From Umbelopsis ramanniana AG (taxonomy: Eukaryota; Mucoromycota; Umbelopsidomycetes; Umbelopsidales; Umbelopsidaceae): a DNA stretch of 64,000 bases. The stretch is from positions 62,001-126,000 of the forward strand of contig NW_026252136.1 in assembly GCF_025399195.1 (NCBI RefSeq), read 5' to 3'. Shown in pieces: positions 11,505 to 24,899 of this stretch. The position numbers were made by a program, and so were the translations under genes. Position 1 is the first letter of the stretch, and each line of letters begins with the position of its first letter. A model generated the notes under the pieces. The model was not told where the DNA came from. It saw only the letters and a program-made list of their open reading frames with translations, and made no database searches.

Positions 11505-13319
11505 ATGTCCCAGCAGAATTACCAGCAAACACCACAGCAACCACCTCTTAAATCTGTTTCCTTGCCTCAGCGTTATCCCCAGATCGTCCATAACCCCTAC
11601 CAGAACATTTCGTCCGTTGCAGGTTCAACAGACACACTGCAAAGTACTTTACCATCTGCTTCTCCAAGACCTTCCCAACATCAGCCATATCCAAACCCCC
11701 CAGCAGCACAATACCCACCCATGTCCGCTCAAGACCACTCCCACCTGGAATCACGGAATGGTCGCCATTCCAATAAGGGCAAAGAAATCTATACCTACCA
11801 CGCCCCATGGCCTGTGTACGCCATGGACTGGAGTAAGGCTCCTACCGAAAAAGGTGGATTTCGTTTAGCTCTTGGTAGTTTCATAGAGGAACATGAGAAT
11901 AAGGTACAGTTCCTCAGCCCAACTCGTGTTTTCGACTTGACCCCCAAAAAAACCTTGTCGGTTAACCCTGTCTCTCGCAGCTACAAATTGTTACTAGATC
12001 GGATCTTGTTGATGATATGTACGCCAATCAACATTCAGATTTCGCGGTGCTCGCCGAGACTGACTCGTACTATCCTATTACAAAGGTTTTGTGGGAGCCA
12101 TACAAGGTGAGCCTCTTGCCGCCGTAACACACACACGTTGGTATCACAACAGAGTATAGCTAACATATACATAATGCCAAAGGGCAAGCACAGAACGGAT
12201 CTTTTAGCTACTACAGGAGATATCTTGCGTCTCTGGGAGCTAGTTGATAGCCCTTCTTATGGAAGCAATACAATTGGAGGTAGAGGATCTGGAGAAGCTC
12301 CTAATGGGTGCCCGCAGAAATTGGTTAAAAAATCAGAGCTTATGAATGTAAGGGTTCAGGTTACTTGGTTGGTCATTCTGGTTTTTTTTTCTTTTGCTGA
12401 ATATAGGATTTCCCTCCTTCAGGTCAAGCAAACCGACTTTTCTGCGCCTTTGACCTCGTTCGATTGGAACGTAACCGATCCATCTTTGGTCGTCACCTCT
12501 AGCATCGATACTACTTGCACTGTTTGGAATGTCGAAACGAACCAAGCAAAAACCCAACTGATTGCTCACGACAAGGATGTGTACGATGTCGCCTTTATGC
12601 ATGGTACCGCCGACATTTTTGCTAGTGTTGGAGCTGACGGCAGCGTTCGCATGTTTGACTTAAGGTAAGAAAACGAAGAGGAAACTTGGCAATCAAATTT
12701 CCACATCTCTAACGCCGGTTTAGATCATTGGAGCATTCCACTATCTTGTATGAGACCCCCCAGCCAACGAATAACGTAGTCGGTGGCCCGGCTGGCGGTG
12801 GCCCGGCTCCTCTTTTACGACTAGAGTTCAATCGTATGGAGCACCACTTATTGGCCACTTTCCATATGGATTCCATGTCGGTGCAGATTCTTGATATCCG
12901 ATTCCCTAGTACACCAGTCACCGAACTCGTCAAGAGTCATAACGCCAGCGTCAATTGCATCAGTTGGGCTCCTCACGATTCTGGCCAAATTTGTACCGGA
13001 GGTAAGCTGTTGCATGTAGTAGGAATGGCCCAGCAAGCGGTGTACTGACATGACATCTATAGGCGATGATAGTCAAGTTCTTGTCTGGGACTTGAACCTC
13101 GCAGCCAACAATTCTTCTCCCACCACAAGCACCACCAACCGATCTAGTCACCATCGCCAAAGCTACCATAATGGCCATCCTCAAATGCAGCGACACATTT
13201 CCGACCCCATTCTTGCCTATTCCGCCGAATCCGAGATCAACTCTTTATGCTGGAATCAGAGTCTCACTGAGTGGATTGGTGTAGGATTTGGTAAGACTGT
13301 GCAAGCCCTCCGTGTGTAG
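11505..13319 (+). CDS. WD40 protein, DCAF7/WDR68 family
   Basis: Six exons (11505-11903, 11981-12106, 12183-12347, 12423-12664, 12724-13001, 13063-13319) give 488 residues. DCAF7/WDR68 is a single beta-propeller scaffold that binds DYRK-type kinases and acts as a substrate receptor for CUL4-DDB1. Family-specific blocks are unmistakable: YHAPWPVYAMDWS, FRLALGSFIEE, APLTSFDWN, TSSIDTTCTVW, TQLIAHDKDVYDVAF, FASVGADGSVRMFDLR, LEHST, DPILAYSAESEIN. About 95 N-terminal residues rich in Gln, Pro and Ser precede the propeller, and a Gly/Pro insert sits between blades near residue 330, so it is longer than the 342-residue animal protein. The third exon has a second in-frame acceptor at 12153 that would add ten codons. 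Confidence 0.95.
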
Positions 13320-13821
13320 AGAAACGACACTGCTCGCAACGAATCGATAACCACAGACAGAGAAAAGAAAAAAATTCGTTCCTGCACTACAACTAGGTCT
13401 TCATACATATATCATTCACACCTCTTTCTCTTTGTGTTTTAACTCCTCTCATATAGCTTTTTCACCCCATGATTTGTCTTTCTTGCCATTCATTTTCTGT
13501 TTTAATTTTAGCATTTGGGTGTTGTATTTGCTCGCAGTATGAAGCACAATGATCAGTAAAGTCAGGTCTACCATAGCTCTCTGGGATGCCTTGGAGTTTT
13601 CGAAGAGTTCAAATTGGTGCCGGGCGTCCATAACCGCGTTCAGCTCAGGCCCTGTTTGCTTTGGAGTTTATTGTTCAAATTGGTCATTATACAATGCGCG
13701 ATCAATACCATAAAATTGTACTCTTTTAAAACGTGCTTTGCAAAAAATTGATTATGTAAAAGCGAAAAAAAAAAAAACCAAAGATGTATAAAAATAATCA
13801 AGCAAAAGTCGCTCGCTATCA
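13320..13821. other. convergent 3' intergenic region
   Basis: About 500 bp between the 3' ends of the DCAF7-like gene (+) and RAD51 (-). AT-rich; no gene or RNA is seen. Confidence 0.5.
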
Positions 13822-15162
13822 TTATTCAACGGCATTTCCAATTCCATCTTCAAGAATAGCAAAGGTGCCTTCGTTTTCAGGAAGGGATGGTGAATCATAC
13901 ACTTTACATATTCGATTTTCTCCTCTTCCCTTTCTCAAGTACAACCTAAACAACCTCAGTCAGTAACCAGTACGGATCAGCTTACAAGCTGCATACTCTA
14001 TCTCACCTCGTGCATGATGCATGTGCAATGATGTTTCCTCCAGCAGGCTTCTTGGGGTCGGGATTGAACATAGACGCTGCACCGTCAACTTGCGCAACGA
14101 CTTGGTTGGTAATGACCACAGCAATACCAAATTCGTCGGCCAGCCGTTGAAGATTTCGCATGAATCGTGCCAAATGCATTTGACGTGCTGCAAGTTCCCC
14201 TCTACCTGAAAAATCCGTTCGGTATAGCGCCATAGCACTGTCTACGATAAGGAGCGAGAATCGAGATTCAGCCATCATGGCTGATGCTTGAACAAGCAGC
14301 GCCGTCTGATGATCGGTATTGTATGCGCGAGCATAAGCAATGTTGTCTAGTGCCTCTTCGCCATTAAGTGAGAACCTTTGAGCGACGGAAAGGACACGAG
14401 ACGGTCGGAATGTTCCTTCAGTATCAATATACAAGCACTTTCCTTCACCACCTCCCATATCCACCGGAAGCTGCCATCATTGAGATCACCGTTAGTCACA
14501 GACAAAATAAACAGATGATTCTAAAGAATCCTTACCTGACAAGTAACAGCAAGAGTGTGACAAATCTGACTCTTTCCTGTTCTAAATTCGCCAAATATTT
14601 CTGTAATGGACCCTGTCTCAATACCACCTATTGATTCAAACGTATTAATAGCCAGTTCCAAATACCCTATGGACGAGAAAACCCGTAGCGCGCAGCAACT
14701 TTACCTCCAAGAATTTTGTCGAGTTCACTTGAACCGGTTGTGATGCTAATCAGTTCCTGCCGACGATGATGGATATCCATAGCAGTCGTAAATCCCATAT
14801 TTACAAGTTTGGAAGCTAAAAGAATCGGCCTCGAGATTAGAATCACAATTTGCTCCTCATTACATTCCCCCCAACCGTGCTCTACCTTCTGTTAGGAATT
14901 TGTCAGCTTTCGTTTCCGAGATGCCCTTGATGGCAAGCAATGCCTTCTTTGGCGTATATGCTACAGACTCGACAGTATGATAGCCAGCCTCCGTGAGCTT
15001 TTTTATATCAGTAGCCGTCAAGCCGAATTTCTAGACATTCGAGTTAGTAAGACGGTCCAAGACAACAGTTGAAGGTATGCTGCGCAAAGAACCTACCTCA
15101 AGCTGGCTCAAGGGCATGGGTCCACTATCATCGCTGTATTCTTCTTCTACGTGTTGTGACAT
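13822..15162 (-). CDS. RAD51: RAD51 recombinase
   Basis: Six exons (15097-15162, 14886-15030, 14705-14815, 14536-14627, 14007-14470, 13822-13945) give 333 residues, the usual size. RAD51 forms filaments on single-stranded DNA and catalyses strand exchange in homologous recombination. The N-terminal helix-hairpin-helix region ([20 protein letters not shown]) precedes the ATPase core with Walker [10 protein letters not shown], Walker B LLIVDS, and the ATP-cap and L2 region ending in GGNIIAHAS. The C-terminus has [14 protein letters not shown]. It is RAD51 rather than DMC1 by the acidic N-terminus with GPMPLSQLE and the L1-region sequence. One oddity: the family motif HASTTRL reads HASCTRL across the last splice junction. 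Confidence 0.95.
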
Positions 15163-16462
15163 TTTGCACTGAGAGGTATGGATCAAAAGATTAAGTAAAT
15201 CAAAAAAGCGTATAGAGAGAGGGAAAAAAAAAAAAAACCGGCGTGTACGCCCCTTAGTCTGTCGTTTTTCATCGCGCCGCGTGCAGTTACGCGTAGTTTC
15301 TCCGACCCAAAAATTATGCCCTTGTTGCCATGGCAACGCTCGCTCTCTTTTTGCCCACACGACGCAATGGCGCAGACACTGTCATCCTTCATCATCGGGT
15401 AGACATTGCCAAATTTACAACGCTGACCTACTGCTGACTGGTTTCAAACTTGGAGTAGTTATAATTGCAACTACTTTTCTAACTGTCGAACCGAGATGTG
15501 TTGATGGTACGAAAGAGGGACATTTTTTAGATGACAGCAGAGAGACTCTATCAGGGCCACCGACATTCTAATCCATCCACTCGATTACGAGATGGTGCTA
15601 GCGACACTGATAGATGCCTTTTATTTTCTAAATATGAGCACTGCAACGAAGTGCTTCTTGGAGTAAAGCTCCTTCACTAAGGGACGTTGATGATATTGAC
15701 AGGTAAGTGTATGACATGGTCAACACTGGCGTGGCGAATCAGCGGATGCGCAACATCTACACCATTTTTAAACGTATCTTAGCTTTTCTCAAGTGATGTG
15801 ATGGCTTTTCATTTTTGATCGTTCATGTCTTCAACACCAGATGTTCATGGTACCTAAGATTATCCAAATACCTTGCAAAAAATAAAGTGGTTCACAGCCT
15901 GTCAATGATGTTGCAGGGAAAGTGGTACATCATGTAGTATCAATTGTATAAGTTGAGCCAATTATTATAAATGTTGGCTTTTTTTTAACATGCGTCATCT
16001 TATATCATCTCATATCATCATACAGTGACTTCAGTATATGCTCGACCTATGGAAAGTTCTTCAAATGTAGCTGTACATAGTGCTTTTCGCCTCATTAAAG
16101 TTGTATAGCAGCTTGATACCAGTTGTTACTTGACTTGTGGACGCCAAATGTTCTAAACTCCTTTATGGTCCTATAGAAATTGTATCAGCATGACTATCCT
16201 CTCTTTCGATCGGACATCAGGATTTGAAACAGAGCTTTTAAATTTTATATTTCGATAAAATTGCATTTGAAGCCTCAACTTTAATAAATTTGGCTTTAGC
16301 ATGCCAAATAACTCTTTAAATAAATTCTATTATTGTCTTTCTATCATTGTTAATGTCGTCTTTGTCGGCTAGTCTGACGTAAACTAGCGACGAATCCGCG
16401 ACCGAGTTTAAAGTTATTTATAGTTTGTTATAAAGACTAAAAATTTCAAGAAAAAAAAAACG
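15163..16462. other. intergenic region upstream of RAD51
   Basis: About 1.3 kb without a supported gene. The first ~200 bp presumably hold the RAD51 promoter; an A/T tract lies at 15223-15238. No RNA gene other than the tRNA that follows is seen. Confidence 0.5.
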
Positions 16463-16534
16463 GGAGATATAGCTCAGCGGTAGAGCAGCCGACTGCAGAT
16501 CGGCAGGTCCTTGGTTCAATCCCGAGTGTCTCCT
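16463..16534 (+). tRNA. tRNA-Cys (anticodon GCA)
   Basis: A 72-nt intronless tRNA. The acceptor arms GGAGATA and TGTCTCC pair fully with one G-U, the A-box reads TAGCTCAGC, the B-box GGTTCAATCCC, and the anticodon loop CTGCAGA carries GCA. The discriminator base is U, as expected for tRNA-Cys. A T6 run shortly downstream would terminate RNA polymerase III. An identical copy lies in inverted orientation at 24828-24899. Confidence 0.95.
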
Positions 16535-17567
16535 ATACTTTCTTTTTTGTCTTTTTGGCAAATCTTCGCTCGTTTTGTTTGTTTTCTTTTTTTTTTTCTT
16601 CTTCTTCTTCCACTTTGACCCGAATTTCATTCTGTTTCGATTAGTAACGGCCAGCTCTGTTAAAAGAGCTCTTTTGCATTAGTTCCCAATCTTACCGTAG
16701 CAAAATAAACAAAGGGACTCTGAGCTAAATTTGAACTCCAACTTGGTTTTATATATTATTCGCAATTGGCATTCTATTATCTCACTCTGCTAAATGTATA
16801 GTATCATATATCACAAGAGACATCCAGAGACAACCCACTGCATTGACTGTTTGATACAAGTGGCGCATGTCTTTATGTCAATGCTTATTTCTATAGGTAC
16901 GCACCGTAGTGCACATCTTTGATATATTGTGAAATAATACGCAGAAAAGCACCGCAGCTTACTGATCCAATTAATTCTTTACCACATCACGTCCATCTTA
17001 CAAAGGTAAATAATAAAAATTTTAACTGAAGGACGAGGGGCAACATGATAATATGGAACCAACCAGTTGCCAAAAAAATGGATTATGTATATCGACTGTG
17101 GCTATATCAATTAGCCAACATCTACAGCTCATAATAAGTCAGAAAGGGCTGGTGATTATATCTTTATAACTGCTTCAGCTTCATCTGAATTGCCTATAGC
17201 AATGGGAATTATTTCCCATAAGCGTACATAGCGTCTCTACCGGTCCAGCATTATCTTCGATTTTTCATCTTTCATGTATTACAAAGAAATCATTCAACCC
17301 TGTATGCGCTGTAGCACTGGAAACAAATGGAAAATATATCGAATATGGTACCTGAAATACTTTGCTATAGGGACATATAATGATATAAAGTTCATCTTTT
17401 AAAATTTCCTCACGTTTGATGTAATCAAGTCAAGGAAAAGATTTATAGTAATAGTACTGATTTATTATTGAAAGGAGGAGGGAAAAAAAAAAAAAAAAAA
17501 GTCTGATATTCAAAAATAATGTAAAGAACACGTAAGTTACTCCTTTTTCTATTTCTTGTTGGGGAGC
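16535..17567. other. intergenic region downstream of tRNA-Cys
   Basis: About 1 kb between the tRNA and the 3' end of the beta-galactosidase gene. It contains homopolymer tracts (T at 16586-16598, A at 17482-17500) and no recognisable gene. Confidence 0.5.
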
Positions 17568-20500
17568 TTACCAACCAGAGCTGGTTCCATATACCTTCTT
17601 GTCGAAGCTAGGAGCCTTAGTTTGGACCCATTGTTCTCCTGAGAAAGTGTAAGAGTTCAACACCTTCAGTTGGACGTCGCTAAAGACATTGTCCTTATCC
17701 AACATGCCGTGGACTGCGATAGCCAGACGGTTCTCTCCGTTGGTGTTGAGGATACCAGGTGGGACAGGGAACTCGTCTTGGGGACCCAAGTTTGGAATAA
17801 CTTTTCCGTAGTTCCATCCATTAATATAGAACTCAGCTCTGTAAGATTGGCCCTTAGGCATCTCAAAAGCAAGAACAACCGGGTTATCCGACTTAGCAGG
17901 GAATTTGAGCTCAAAATCAGTGAAGTACCAAGCAATACCGGCATCGCCAAAGCTAATAAGAATATGTCGTTAGAAAATGTCACTGTGGTCAGAATAGGCT
18001 GAAATGCAAATTCTTACTTATGGGGAAGCTTGACGTTATTTTGGAACTTGCTAGTTGAGAGGGAGAAACCAGGCAAGTGCCATCCATGGCGTTCACCATA
18101 TTTACCACCGACATTGAAGGTACCACGATCGGTGTCGACAATGTCTTCACCTCCAAGGTTACCTTGGATCTTCCAGGAGATGGTGGCAGTTTCGCTTCCC
18201 TTGTTGTTGAGAACGTGAGCCTCTCTCAATCCGCGATAGTTCTTGTAGTATTCACTAGCGCTACCACCTTCTTCATCCGATCCCATACCATCAACGAGAA
18301 CAGATACAACATTCTTGCCCTTGTTCAATTGCTTGCTTGTGATATTGAAAAGCTGAGGTTTTCCGCCAGCAGAAGAGGTGGAGCTTCCAAGATAGTTACC
18401 ATTGAGCCAAGTAGAGTAAACAGAGTTGTCACCACCTATAGTATAAAGATTTAATATAACATCTTCTCAATTGTATGTCAAAGTGAAAACGAAAGCAAAC
18501 CTTGGGCAGTGATATTGAGAGATGTTTCGTCGCCATTTGCCACGAAGGAGCCGCGATACCAAATATGACCAATATGGTAACCGTAATCGGATGCATACAA
18601 GACCGGTTGTCCAGCAGGTTGTGGAAGAGGATTGTTGGTACTTTTCTTATCAGCGACTTTCCACTGGCTGTCATCAAAGGTGGTGAGAGTTTCAGGAGAT
18701 TCACGAGCGAAGGTCCACTTTTGCAACTTGGGTACCTGCGCCTTCTTGGGACCGCTAACCTTGCCGGAACGAGATCCTCGAGAAGTAGAAGAGACATGTA
18801 ATTTCTCACCGTTCCATTCAACAGACTTGAACTTGGAAGAAGCAAAAATCTCAACTGTTTCAGTTTCAGCAGTATCTGCGCGAAGGGACAAAACGTCTTG
18901 AGAGTTGCCAGAGGTGCCACGAAGCAAGTACTATAATAAGACAAGCAACGTTAGAACATTCCCATTCACTGCGTTGGATATAATCACTATCTCCATCCAC
19001 TTACGCTGCCGAACAGGAAAGCTGGCCCGTTCTTGGTGTCAACCTTCCAGAATTTATAAGCATTGTCCAAATCAGCCATCAAAACAACGAGAGGGTGAGT
19101 ACCGGAGATCTTGACTTGCTGCAGTCCTATTATGACAAGATAGTTAGTTACTGAGTTGAAAGAAAAATGAGATTTGATATTTTACTAACCCTTGTACTTG
19201 AAGTTCAGTCTGACGGAATTGCTGGAAACGGTGGATTTGACTGATCCACTTCCAACTTGAACGGTTGCTTTTTGCGAGCCCTTTAAGCTCAAAGCAATTT
19301 CAGCTGATTCGCCGCTCAATCCGTGCAACACAAGGTAGTCCACGCCATCGATGGTTCCCCATGTAAGGATTTCTGATGTAGAATAGATGATATGTTGGTT
19401 GAGGAAGTTGAGGTTGGCAGGGAGAATCTTAGAGTCACGGCCATGAATAGCAATGTTGTCCTCAACAGGTACGGAAGTACCATCAGCTAGTAATTACATG
19501 TTAATAAAATGTCTTCTTCTTACATGAGGCAAACAATGCCTTTCGGTCTTACCGAGTTTGAGCTTGAAATCATAGTTATCAAAGCCGCTGATATTAGTGT
19601 TGCGAAGGATATGGAACGCAGATTCTGTTTCCTTGTTATACAACTTATCGCACTTGATACCAGATTCGGATGTAGAACAGGTGGTAAGGTCTGTTCCTGC
19701 CATTTCCGTAGCAACGTCCAAGAAGTAATTAAGCAGCTTCTTTTCATAGATCTTGGATCCGATTTGACGGGACTCATCAATAGGAGCACCATAGTCATAA
19801 CTTGTGTAGTCATCAGGGAAGCGCAGGTTACCCCAGTTGGTCTATAGTGGAAATTAGTAAGATAGCTGAGCAACACAAGACCTCATCTACATTTAACACT
19901 TACTCCACCATAAGCTATGCAGAGGAAAAATGGTTAGTGACATGCTATTGCAAATATACTGCATACAAGTACAAGTTGTGAGTTACTTACTCATATAGTC
20001 GCCTTGCATAAAGACTGTCATGGCAAGCATCCAGCGGTTGTACACTCTCAGGTAGAGGTTGTTGGCGGCTTCTCTACAGTTGTTTTCACCATACCCAGCC
20101 GTAAGAAAGCAAACAAAAGTTAGTCTGACTGCATTCATGATGACAACCGGTTTTTCTTTGATAGATACTTATCATGTGTCGTAAGCACCAGCACCGAGTT
20201 CTGGAATCCAGAGAGGAACATCTTGTCTATACTTGACAATTTCAGCAAATGGTGTGCCGTAGGGCTGGGTCCATACAGTTGGATCAGCAGGACAAGGGCC
20301 CCATCCGATGGGATAAAACTGGAGAAAATCAGGTAAGCAAAGTCAATACTCATCATGCAAGGATTCATCATATATAATTTCAATTACATCGTATCCGATC
20401 CTGTGATATTTATCAGTTAGCATAAGCAAGTTTTGGTTAGTTACCGCTCACAAAAGGAGAATGTCATGTTCCACTCCTCTTACATATCAGTAGCTCCTTT

Positions 20501-21473
20501 GCCAGAAATCCAAGGACTAGCATAATCGCTTGCAGCATTATGGAAGTTAGGTACATATATACCATTATCAGTATACGCTTTCTCTAACAGAGCCATGTAG
20601 TTACGAGCAGCCGTGGTGGTATCACCGAATTCGTTTTCTATTTGGACAGCAATAACGGGACCATTGGGATATTGCCACTTGGCCAGGATCTTTGCTACGC
20701 CTTCGATATAAGGCTTCCAAGCCGCGGTGTAATCAGCGGCATCAGTTCTAGCAGCACCTTTCAGAGTTCTTGTCCATTCAGCTAAACCGCCACTGGTAGT
20801 TTCGGCATTGCTATAATTTTAAAAAAATAATCATTAAAAAAACTGATGCATTTTTCAAATTCAGCCTCCGTGTGAAAGACTTACATGTATGGACCGGGTC
20901 GGGCCGAGACGTATATTCCAGTTTCATTAGCCATTCTCATCAGCTCATCAATATCTCTGATCCCATTAAAATCAACTATGGAAAAATGTAAACAAAGATG
21001 AATAGTTCTTAGTATGCTTTGTGAATGCATTTACTCACCTGTTTGATTGTTCCAACTGTGATATCCCCAATGGAAGTACATCTGAGCGACGTTGTAGCCA
21101 TTAGATTTCACTATTAGGAATTGTTAGTACCTTAGTCATGCATCAATCGCCTAGAGTACTGAGTGCATGAAGTATTGTTACACTCACTTTTTTCAAACAC
21201 ATCTTTCCAGAGAGCTGGACTAGGTAATCTCCAGGGAGCCATTTCTCCTGCTCTCCAGAAAATACGCTCTCCATCAATCTTGATGGAGTAAGCATCCCAT
21301 GTGATAGGGCTGGACTCTGCAATGTAATCAAATCAGGAGACTGTCGTAGCCGTCATGCTCAGACAAGCAAATTGACATATAATATTACCTCTTTTGACCA
21401 TTTGAATAGGCGACGAGGCGACCGAGGACCACAAGGCCACTACAGTCAAAGCTATAGCACTTTTGATGAGCAT
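17568..21473 (-). CDS. secreted GH35 beta-galactosidase (LacA type)
   Basis: About 15 exons encode roughly 1,000 residues. The enzyme removes terminal beta-galactose from galactans, pectic side chains and lactose outside the cell. The start at 21473 gives a signal peptide (MLIKSAIALTVVALWSSVAS). The GH35 barrel shows WRLPSPALWKDV, FHWGYHSW, ARPGPY, acid/base Glu in QIENEFG and nucleophile Glu in WIPELGAG, then GGTNWGNL and YTSYDYG. Middle and C-terminal jelly-roll domains follow (GHIWYRGSF, NGWNYGK). Unusual splicing is required: a 13-nt exon at 20388-20400, an 11-nt exon at 19904-19914 and an AT-AC intron at 20101-20172; without them the frame meets stops inside conserved blocks. It is divergent from the GH53 gene, with 683 bp between the start codons. 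Confidence 0.92.
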
Positions 21474-22156
21474 TTAGGCAAATATGAACGCTAGTGTTGC
21501 TGCTCTAGAGTTCTTCTTTGGCCGCTTTATATACGGTCATTACATGTTATTGTAATAAAGTAGAGTTAATGATTTAGTCCGATCCGTATTATGTAATATG
21601 GGTGTATGCCGAGGAAAGTGAAAAGGAAGAAAATCCTCGATGCGTGAAATGAGGGGTAGAAAATAATATATCTTCCGACGCCTGACAAATACTCCGCTTG
21701 ATCGGAAGAGGTGGGTGTTACCTTTGCTGGCATAAGCAGGCGAAGATCAATTGTGGAGTGTGGGGTTCTTCGGCGATGTTACCTTGCTCTAATTAAATTT
21801 GCCAACTACCAAATGGTGAGTGATCTTTCACTCTCTCAACCTCGTTGAAAGTCTATGAGATGTGGTCATTTGAGATCAAACCATTTCTCCCAAATTTATC
21901 TTTGTCTTTATATTATAGAAATTGTAAATCGGCTTTGGAAATACATAGCTCTGGCCGCCGCGTGCAACGTAGTCTCACGCCATCCTTACCAAATCACTCT
22001 CCATTATTTAATATATCACACATTGAATACCGCGGGATGAATAAATTTCTCCACACTCTCCATCTAGCTAGCATCGTGATCAACGGTCAATGAATTGTCA
22101 AAAATATTTAATGCAGCTCAAAGGTAAGCCGTTGAACAGCAATTTACATCTCACTC
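21474..22156. promoter_or_regulatory. shared promoter region of the galactan-degradation pair
   Basis: 683 bp between the divergent GH35 and GH53 start codons. On the minus strand TATATAAAG at 21525-21533 lies about 50 bp upstream of the GH35 ATG. The GH53 side has only weak AT-rich matches near 22105. Co-regulation is inferred from the arrangement. Confidence 0.5.
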
Positions 22157-23507
<1,351 letters not shown>

Positions 23508-23799
23508 AGTATATAAACTTAACTCCATCAGTAAACATATGGATAAGCAAATCATAATTTGAGACCATGAATATGCCATATAAGACTTACCAGACGCTGC
23601 AATTTGCCATCCGAACCTTTTTGAAGCAATACTATCTATCTAAAATCGGATGCGTCAGTTTTGATGATCGATAATTTGTCAGGGTCTGAAGATTATAGCA
23701 TACAATGGAAACTTCGATTCTTCATTGGATCGTTTCTAGATATATAGTCGATCCTGTGATAGAAATGGGTCCACTTTACTGGGCAGGATATTGTCCTGA
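23508..23799. other. 3' flank of the galactanase gene
   Basis: About 290 bp with no recognisable feature, between the galactanase stop codon and the gag-like relic. Confidence 0.4.
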
Positions 23800-24528
23800 G
23801 GAAGATCATCCGCCACTGTCAGAACGTTAAAAGACGTCTTTTCGTTTGATGGCGCGGAGTGCGACCGTTTACCTCCGCGGCCAGTCTTTGAGCCCCAGTT
23901 GCTGGCCCGCAGGCGAGCGACGATGCTTGGACGAGCATTCGAATTGCTTGTGACCTTTGCCTTCGCAGAAGAAGAATGGCAAAGTATCCTGCCGGCCTTG
24001 TTGCCTGTTCTAGCGGCACTGCATGGTCGATATCGGTCGGGTGCCTACAATTGCTTGGGCCACTTTTCGACGTCTTTCAAAATCGAGCGCTATACGAAAA
24101 GTTGTTGCCAAATCTTGCGGTTTCATTTCACGCATGTTCGAAATCTCTAAGGCCAGATTCTGAAAGGATCCACGTACTCTTCCACCGTTCTTGTCTGTTG
24201 TAAGACCGCCAGGTATCCGTAGTTATTTTAAGCATGATTTAGCATAAACTCCTTGAATCCTGTCCAGGAAGCCGGTCCTTCATTACTTCCAGGCGATGTA
24301 GTCATCCTTCTGTACGTACTCTGAGAAAGATGCCCGCAAATTTGACTCTTTGCGAGTCTTCTGACTTGACGAACTCGCAGTACCGCCCTAATTGTTCGGA
24401 ATCCCTTCAAATAAGTCCGGTTTAGTGGCATTTACCTTGGCCGAAGCGCCTTGCGAGACGTCTGATAGCTTTTGTACCACTTCGGTTAGCTTGCTTAACC
24501 ATCCGGATTCTGTGGTCTTTATGTCCAT
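23800..24528 (-). mobile_element. decayed gag-like fragment of a retroelement
   Basis: On the minus strand from an ATG at 24528 the frame reads MDIKTTESGWLSKLTEVVQK, then KPDLFEGIPNN, a stop, and further open sequence in the same frame. Further on, other frames give FQNLALEISNMREMKPQDL and IALDFERRRKVAQ, resembling the helical part of an LTR-retrotransposon Gag, and then FFCEGKGHKQFEC, like a zinc knuckle that has lost its first cysteine. Several stops and frameshifts interrupt it, and I see no pol, LTRs or target-site duplication. Base composition is less AT-rich than its surroundings. It could instead be a dead cellular CCHC gene; the retroelement reading is an inference. Confidence 0.45.
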
Positions 24529-24827
24529 GTTGAAATTTTATTAACATCGCAACCAATTGACGTTTTGAATTCCGCACGACTTTTGCGTATTATCCTGCAG
24601 TCGAGTGAACTTTTCATAAGGTTAAAACCTAAATCAAAGAAACTGTTCAATGTGACTTCGACGTTTAATAAGTCCCATTGAATCAGCATTCGGTCGAGCT
24701 GACATGTTGTAATTCTACCGACGAACGACAGGTATGGATAATGCTAGAGACGAATGGATTCAGAATACACATTTCAGACTTAAAAATAAAACATTAAAAA
24801 ATTGGCTTTGGCCGACGCAAAAAAGGA

Positions 24828-24899
24828 AGGAGACACTCGGGATTGAACCAAGGACCTGCCGATCTGCAGTCGGCTGCTCTACCGCTGAGCTATATCTCC
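24828..24899 (-). tRNA. tRNA-Cys (anticodon GCA), inverted second copy
   Basis: Reverse complement of 24828-24899 is identical over all 72 nt to the tRNA-Cys at 16463-16534: same acceptor stem, A- and B-boxes, GCA anticodon and U discriminator. On its own strand it is followed at once by a T6 run (Pol III terminator). Flanking sequences of the two copies are not obviously similar. Confidence 0.95.

Noticed and set aside
23800-24528. A functional gene on the minus strand here
   Set aside because: Several stops and frameshifts break every frame; it is reported as a relic instead.
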